A DNA stretch of 64,000 bases from contig NZ_FOQL01000001.1 in assembly GCF_900113745.1 (NCBI RefSeq), positions 682,001-746,000 on the forward strand, read 5' to 3'. The DNA is from Pseudomonas guineae (GTDB lineage: Bacteria; Pseudomonadota; Gammaproteobacteria; Pseudomonadales; Pseudomonadaceae). A program made the translations under genes and the position numbers. Of this stretch, positions 58,547 through 64,000 are shown in pieces. Position 1 is the first letter of the stretch, and each line of letters opens with the position of its first letter. Below the pieces are notes generated by a model. It saw only the letters and a list, made by a program, of their open reading frames with translations, was not told the origin of the DNA and searched no databases.

Positions 58547-58611
58547 CAAGTTATAGCTAATAAATAAAATCGATTTATAGTATTTCTAAAATAAGCCAAG
58601 GCTATTAATGG
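58547..58611. promoter_or_regulatory. Shared 65-bp control element, phnW/lysR copy
   Basis: This block matches 50608-50672 at 52 of 65 positions. Its core palindrome AAATCGATTT is at 58567-58576. It fills most of the 127-base gap between divergent phnW and lysR and reaches to 8 bases before the lysR ATG, so it could serve both phnW activation and lysR autoregulation. Confidence 0.78.
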
Positions 58612-58618
58612 AGTATTC

Positions 58619-59494
58619 ATGGCGGTATCACACGCGCAGCTAAGGGCCTTTCATGCGGTGGCCCAGCAAGGCAGCTTCACCCGCGCAGCGGAGCGCCTAT
58701 TTCTCAGCCAGCCGGCGGTCTCCGACCAAGTGCGCAAGTTGGAAGAGCAGTTCGGTGTGCTGCTGTTCAACCGCACTAAGCGTTCGGTGCAACTGACTGA
58801 CCTGGGCGAGCAGTTGCTGGGCATTACCCAGCGCCTGTATGCCGTAGCGGCCGAGGCGCAAGAACTGCTGTCCAGCTCACAGGCCTTACAAACTGGCAGC
58901 CTGACCTTGGCGGTCGACTCGCCGGTGCATGTGCTGCCATTTATCGCCCGGTTCAACGAACGTTACCCGGGCATTCGCTTCAGCGTGGTGACCGGCAATA
59001 CCGACGAGGCGTTGGCCCGGCTGTTCGAGTTCAAGGCCGACTTCGCCGTACTAGGCCGACCGATCGAAGACCCAAGCCTGTTGACCCAAGTACTCAGTAC
59101 GGCACCGTTGGTGGCTTTTGTCGGCCCAGGGCATCCCTGGTCCGAGCGCGAATCTATCGTTCTGGCCGACCTCGACGACACACCGCTGGTGTTACGCGAA
59201 CGTGGCTCAATGACCCGGCAAAGCATCGAAGACGAGATGCTGCGCGTCGGCGCAAGATTGCGCCCAGCCATCGAGGTAGAGGGGCGCGAGGCAGTGTTCG
59301 AGATGGTCGCCGCTGGATTGGGGGTAGGCATCGTCTCTGCTGCAGAGTTCGGCAGCAGCCGCAGCATGCGTGTTTTGCCAATCGATGATTGCCAGCGTTA
59401 TATGACCGAAACATTGGTATGCCTGCGCACTCAAGGCGCGCGACGAATCATTGAGACCTTTATGGACATGGTCCGATCGAGCCTCACTGATTAA
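58619..59494 (+). CDS. LysR family regulator of the phn island
   Basis: The 291-residue protein has the N-terminal helix-turn-helix ([35 protein letters not shown]) and a periplasmic-binding-like effector domain. TGGAG lies 5-6 bases before the ATG. It is divergent from phnW, the typical place for a LysR activator, and probably senses AEP or a pathway intermediate. Similar LysR genes sit beside phnWX in other pseudomonads. Confidence 0.92.
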   Translation: MAVSHAQLRAFHAVAQQGSFTRAAERLFLSQPAVSDQVRKLEEQFGVLLFNRTKRSVQLTDLGEQLLGITQRLYAVAAEAQELLSSSQALQTGSLTLAVDSPVHVLPFIARFNERYPGIRFSVVTGNTDEALARLFEFKADFAVLGRPIEDPSLLTQVLSTAPLVAFVGPGHPWSERESIVLADLDDTPLVLRERGSMTRQSIEDEMLRVGARLRPAIEVEGREAVFEMVAAGLGVGIVSAAEFGSSRSMRVLPIDDCQRYMTETLVCLRTQGARRIIETFMDMVRSSLTD

Positions 59495-59505
59495 GGCGCC
59501 ATCTT

Positions 59506-59536
59506 TGCACTTCGCCTCACGGGACGGCGAAGTGCA
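59506..59536 (+). terminator. Hairpin after lysR
   Basis: TGCACTTCGCC (59506-59516) and GGCGAAGTGCA (59526-59536) make a perfect 11-bp stem with a 9-base loop, 12 bases after the lysR stop. A T-run is missing, so termination may be weak. Confidence 0.6.
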
Positions 59537-60087
59537 CATAACTGACCAGTCCGGCCATCTATAGGTGCTGGCTATACAGACCCATGACCTGAAAATGGCG
59601 GCATTCGGGTAAAGCAGCCCTCCTACGCCTTATAAATTCTCCTAATTTTTCGCGACTCAAGGCCTTTGCTGTCCGTCATGAGCGCAACCGAGTTGAGATC
59701 CAACCACAAACCTTCCGGCGCCAGGGCGATTTCAAGTCGTGCCGCCTGACGCTTGAGCATGACCGTGCGAAAGTCCAGCGAGATGCTGAGCTAGTACTCC
59801 CCTACTGCGGCCAGTGGTGCAAGGTATAGAGTCGGAGGGGATGTACTGGCCATATTGACCCGCCGCGAGCGATCCAACAGAACTCGTCACTCACTGCGCA
59901 AAATGCGCCATGAGCCTATAGGCATGTTGCTTAACATCGTGGGGGAATATTCGTCGCAGTGCGCTAATTCTTCAGCCCAAGGCACTGGCAACTAATAAGC
60001 AAAACCAATAACAGAAAAAACTTTAATCGATTAGATTGATGCCTTCATGCTGGGCATGCTGGGCTGGCCTTTTCAGCGAGTAATCCC
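59537..60087. other. Gene-poor stretch upstream of the DMT transporter
   Basis: No intact gene is seen. A C-terminal-looking fragment lies on the minus strand (59623-59760, next entry). Just before the transporter, the AT-rich block at 60008-60040 contains AATCGATT (60025-60032), the core word of the shared control element, 55 bases before the ATG at 60088. Confidence 0.5.
59623..59760 (-). pseudogene. Relic of an unidentified coding region
   Basis: A 45-codon frame (MLKRQAARLEIALAPEGLW... ending RKIRRIYKA) with Pseudomonas-like codon use is closed by stops on both sides and has no ribosome site. It reads like the C-terminal end of a lost gene. The family is not recognised. Confidence 0.3.
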
Positions 60088-60924
60088 ATGTCAGATGCCA
60101 ACCTGGCCACACTATTGGTTTTGATTTCGGCGTTTATGCATGCCAGCTGGAACGCGGTGGTCAAGTCCAGCAGTGACCGCTTATCTTCGATGGCAATGGT
60201 CGATGCCGTAGCGTTTGTGCTTGCCTTGGCATTGCTACCTTTCGTGGACCTGCCTTCATTAGAGGTGTGGGTCGTGATTGGCTTATCGATCGTGGTCAAC
60301 CTTTTCTATCGCTACTTCCTAATCCGCGCTTACGCTTTCGGCGACTTCGGTCAGGTGTATCCACTTGTTCGCGGCTTACCGCCATTGCTGGTAGTGGTAT
60401 TTGCAGCCGCGTGGCTGGGGGAGTCGCTGCCGGCCCTTGGCATACTCGGCGTAGTGGTGTTGTCGCTCGGGGTGCTCAGCTTGCTGCACGTAACCCAGAA
60501 CTGGCAGGCACCGCGCAACGCACTGGCAGCGGGCGTGTGCGTAGCCTTGTACACAGTGATCGACGCACATGGCGTGCGCAACTCAGAAAGCGTGCTGCAG
60601 TACCTGGTGTACTTCACTCTGCTGCTGAGCATGCCAATACCCCTTTTCGCCGCATGGCGACGAGGCCCGGCACTGGGCCAACACGTTCGCCGACACTGGC
60701 GCATGTCGGTGTTTGGCGGGTTGACCTACTGCGCGGCGTACGCCCTGGTGTTATGGGCCATGACGCTGGAGAACGTGGCAAAAATCGCCGCTCTGCGCGA
60801 AAGCAGCGTCATTATCGGCGCGGTGATTGCCACGCTGCTATTTAAGGAACCCTTCGGTCACCGCCGCCTGATCGCCGCTGTAACCGTGACGCTGGGCATT
60901 ATTCTGATCAAGTGCGCGGCTTAA
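60088..60924 (+). CDS. DMT superfamily transporter (EamA family) of the phn island
   Basis: The 278-residue protein has about ten membrane helices and two EamA repeats (LISAFMHASWNAVVKSSSDR at the start; ALRESSVIIGAVIATLLFKEPFG near the C-terminus). A short core of the shared control element (AATCGATT) lies 55 bases upstream. It may export or import an aminophosphonate or alanine; nothing in the sequence fixes this. It is separated from lysR by about 590 bases. Confidence 0.85.
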   Translation: MSDANLATLLVLISAFMHASWNAVVKSSSDRLSSMAMVDAVAFVLALALLPFVDLPSLEVWVVIGLSIVVNLFYRYFLIRAYAFGDFGQVYPLVRGLPPLLVVVFAAAWLGESLPALGILGVVVLSLGVLSLLHVTQNWQAPRNALAAGVCVALYTVIDAHGVRNSESVLQYLVYFTLLLSMPIPLFAAWRRGPALGQHVRRHWRMSVFGGLTYCAAYALVLWAMTLENVAKIAALRESSVIIGAVIATLLFKEPFGHRRLIAAVTVTLGIILIKCAA

Positions 60925-61101
60925 CCAAACACTACTGTGCCAGAAGCAAGGTTCATCGATCAAACACGCACCGCGATGCTCTTTGAGGCGATATATAACT
61001 TTATCAAGCAAGTTCGCTTGGTTGCAGCCGCACTTCAGCAATGTCTGCCAACCTAACTGAAAGCATCTAGTCGAGTGCAGAACAGCCATAAAAAAGAGTG
61101 T

Positions 61102-61275
61102 CGGTGTGTCGCCATGCTCACTGCGCAGTTGCTCTGCCCATCGACGTAACGCTGTCGGGCCTAAGCCCATCGATTTACAAGCTTTTGATGTGGAATAGCC
61201 TTGGTCCAAAACCAGGCCTACTGCTTCAAGCTTGAAATCTGTACTGAATATCTCCTGATCATGTAAACACCTCAT
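61102..61275 (-). pseudogene. IS3-type transposase OrfA relic
   Basis: About 58 codons read MRCLHDQEIFSTDFKLEAVGLVLDQ-type sequence and TALRRWAEQLRSEHGDTP, the helix-turn-helix start of IS3-family OrfA. The similarity stops there; the frame continues into unrelated sequence to 60838. No OrfB catalytic core follows. It marks old transposition near the right end of the island. Confidence 0.6.
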
Positions 61276-61304
61276 TACTGGGCGAAGCTTAACGCCCTAT
61301 CGGG

Positions 61305-61589
61305 ATGTCCAGAATCATTGAGCCACAACATTACTACCCAAAAATTGCCGAAGCTGCCCGCGAGATTATGGGCCGTTCCAGTCGCGTAATGCGTGCGGTG
61401 AAGCAACAGGACTTGATAGCTGAGCGCAAGAAATCTAAAACCTACCGCCCAGATAGAAAAGAGTTGAGGGCCAAGGTCGCAAATCTCGCATCAATCAACG
61501 AAGTCATATTGGACGAGAACCGTGTGCTTAAGGCTAAGATAAGCGACCGTAAGGTGGTAACCCTGGCTGCAAGAAAACCAAATAGTTAG
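61305..61589 (+). CDS. Unassigned 94-residue basic, coiled-coil protein
   Basis: The frame encodes a Lys/Arg-rich N-terminal half (AEAAREIMGRSSRVMRAVKQ) and a C-terminal coiled-coil-like half (VANLASINEVILDENRVLKAKI). It lies 130 bases inside the right end of the island. Small proteins ending in such a coil accompany some tyrosine-recombinase or transposase sets, but I do not recognise this one. No Shine-Dalgarno is evident, so it may be a truncated relic. Confidence 0.4.
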   Translation: MSRIIEPQHYYPKIAEAAREIMGRSSRVMRAVKQQDLIAERKKSKTYRPDRKELRAKVANLASINEVILDENRVLKAKISDRKVVTLAARKPNS

Positions 61590-61674
61590 ATTTATTCGGC
61601 ACCGGGTGGCAGCCACTCACTCGTTCTGCTAAGCAGAAACGTTAAAACCGTTAGATTAGGTAAATTGTTGATTT

Positions 61675-62820
<1,146 letters not shown>

Positions 62821-62845
62821 AGCTCGCATTGAAAGGCGCTACGGC

Positions 62846-64000
62846 ATGAAACCATCGCGCACGCTGCTCAGGTTACTGATCGGCTTGTTTATCCTCGGTA
62901 CGTTACTGGGTATCTGCAGCGCCTTGGGTATTGCTGTGCCACGCAGTTTTAGCCCGATCTACTGGGGCCTGCTGCTGGTGCTGCTCGGCCTTGTTTTGAT
63001 CGACGCCCTGCGCGTGCGCCAGGTGGCTTCGCCACGCATCGAGCGCCAGCTGCCCGGCAATCTGCCTTTGGGCCGCTGGAGCGAGGTGCGCCTGACGCTG
63101 CACCATAACTACAGTCATTCATTGCAGGTGGAGGTATTTGACCACCTGCCCGGCGATATGGCCTTCGAGCACCTGCCGCTCAAGGTTGATCTACACCCTG
63201 GAGAGCAAACCCAAGTCAGCTACCGCGTGCGGCCGTTGTCACGTGGGCACTTGCACTTCCCCCAGTGCGAAGTCAGCTTGCCCAGCCCTATGGGCCTGTG
63301 GCGTTCTCGGCGCTATTTACCGCTGGCCGGGGAAACCCGTGTTTACCCGGACTTCGCTCGGTTGTATGGCGCGCAGTTGATGGCCGTAGATGACTGGATC
63401 AGCCAGCTCGGCGTGCGTCAGCAACAACGCCGCGGCCTCGGCCAGGAGTTTCATCAGCTGCGCGAATTTCGCGACGGTGACACCCTGCGGCAGATTGACT
63501 GGAAGGCCACCGCACGTAAACGCACGCCGATTGCTCGCGAATATCAGGATGAGCGCGACCAGCAGATTATCTTCCTGCTCGATTGCGGTCGGCGCATGCG
63601 CAGCCAAGACGGCGAGCTCTCGCACTTTGATCACGCCCTCAACGCCTGCCTGCTGCTCAGTTACGTGGCGCTGCGCCAGGGCGATGCCGTTGGGCTCTCA
63701 ACCTTTGCCAGCGACCCGCAACGCTTTATTGCACCGGTCAAAGGGCAAGCGCAGCTCAATGTACTGCTCAATGCCCTGTACGACCTCCACAGCACCCAGC
63801 AGCCGGCCGATTTCAGTGCAGCGGTGGAGAATTTTCTTAGCCGTCAGCGCCGTCGCGCCCTGGTGGTGCTGGTGACCAACTTGCGCGATGAGGATGATCA
63901 GGCCCTGCTCGGTGCTGTCAAACGCCTGGGCCGCCAGCATCGCGTATTGGTCGCCAGCTTGCGTGAAGAAGTGCTGGATACCCTGCGGCAAGCTCCCGTG
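62846..64000 (+). CDS. DUF58 protein, 5' part
   Basis: The frame runs from ATG 62846 to the window end (385 codons, no stop). It has two N-terminal membrane helices (LLRLLIGLFILGTLLGICSA and IYWGLLLVLLGLVLIDAL) and the DUF58 hallmark REFRDGDTLRQIDWKATARK near residue 215, then a VWA-like domain (IIFLLDCGRRM). It follows moxR by 25 bases, the standard MoxR-DUF58 pairing. Confidence 0.92.
   Translation, partial: MKPSRTLLRLLIGLFILGTLLGICSALGIAVPRSFSPIYWGLLLVLLGLVLIDALRVRQVASPRIERQLPGNLPLGRWSEVRLTLHHNYSHSLQVEVFDHLPGDMAFEHLPLKVDLHPGEQTQVSYRVRPLSRGHLHFPQCEVSLPSPMGLWRSRRYLPLAGETRVYPDFARLYGAQLMAVDDWISQLGVRQQQRRGLGQEFHQLREFRDGDTLRQIDWKATARKRTPIAREYQDERDQQIIFLLDCGRRMRSQDGELSHFDHALNACLLLSYVALRQGDAVGLSTFASDPQRFIAPVKGQAQLNVLLNALYDLHSTQQPADFSAAVENFLSRQRRRALVVLVTNLRDEDDQALLGAVKRLGRQHRVLVASLREEVLDTLRQAPV

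Noticed and set aside
60937..61056. 40-codon plus-strand fragment resembling an IS3 OrfB tail
   Set aside because: The likeness is faint and the orientation is opposite to the OrfA relic; it is mentioned in a finding but not annotated.

Overview
The window is chromosomal DNA of a Pseudomonas-type gammaproteobacterium. The evidence is an MvaT-type H-NS replacement, the gene order gcvH-gcvP-glyA-sdaA-gcvT behind a sigma-54 promoter (the order of the P. aeruginosa GcsR-controlled operon), an ExaC-type aldehyde dehydrogenase, Pseudomonas REP-like palindromes, and the GC-rich codon use of nearly all genes. The species cannot be fixed from the window.

Layout. 1-3.7 kb: the 5' part of rlhA diverges from polB, with a LexA-like box in the shared promoter. 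3.8-4.8 kb: a DMT transporter. 5.0-10.4 kb: an arsenic cluster arsR-arsH-ynfA-gapdh-arsJ, divergent from a DUF318/ArsP-like permease and a CxxC mini-thioredoxin. It carries no arsC, arsB or ACR3. 10.4-17.6 kb: AraC regulator, SWIM/SNF2 helicase, PsiE-like protein, exported metallo-beta-lactamase-fold hydrolase, LexA-boxed yebG, leucine dehydrogenase. 17.7-23.6 kb: MalT-like regulator beside a DUF1329/DUF1302 envelope pair. 24.1-31.6 kb: glycine/serine operon. 31.6-43.1 kb: M14 carboxypeptidase, Sel1-repeat lipoprotein, small lipoprotein, TerC protein with a structured leader, two small hypothetical genes, HerA/YjgR ATPase, amino-acid-type chemoreceptor, CBS protein, purU, mvaT, sbcB.

43.3-64 kb: a tightly overlapping operon RDD - SpoIIM-like - DUF4129 - DUF4350 - MoxR ATPase - DUF58 is split by about 13.9 kb of inserted DNA (47843-61719). 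Joining the flanks recreates an ATGA stop/start overlap and a MoxR protein beginning M-S-E-H-T-P, so the insertion point can be read almost to the base. The present MoxR start lies in the inserted DNA and adds about 15 residues.

The insert looks like a self-contained 2-aminoethylphosphonate (AEP) island. PhnW (transaminase), an MFS importer, PhnX (C-P bond hydrolysis), an ExaC-type aldehyde dehydrogenase and acetyl-CoA synthetase would take AEP to phosphate plus acetyl-CoA. A second operon (RidA - FAD amine oxidase - RidA) could feed in related or N-substituted aminophosphonates. A divergent LysR regulator and a DMT transporter complete it. A 65-bp element, 52/65 identical, lies at almost the same distance upstream of both operons and probably holds the LysR operator. 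Transposase debris and an unassigned coiled-coil ORF lie near the right junction.
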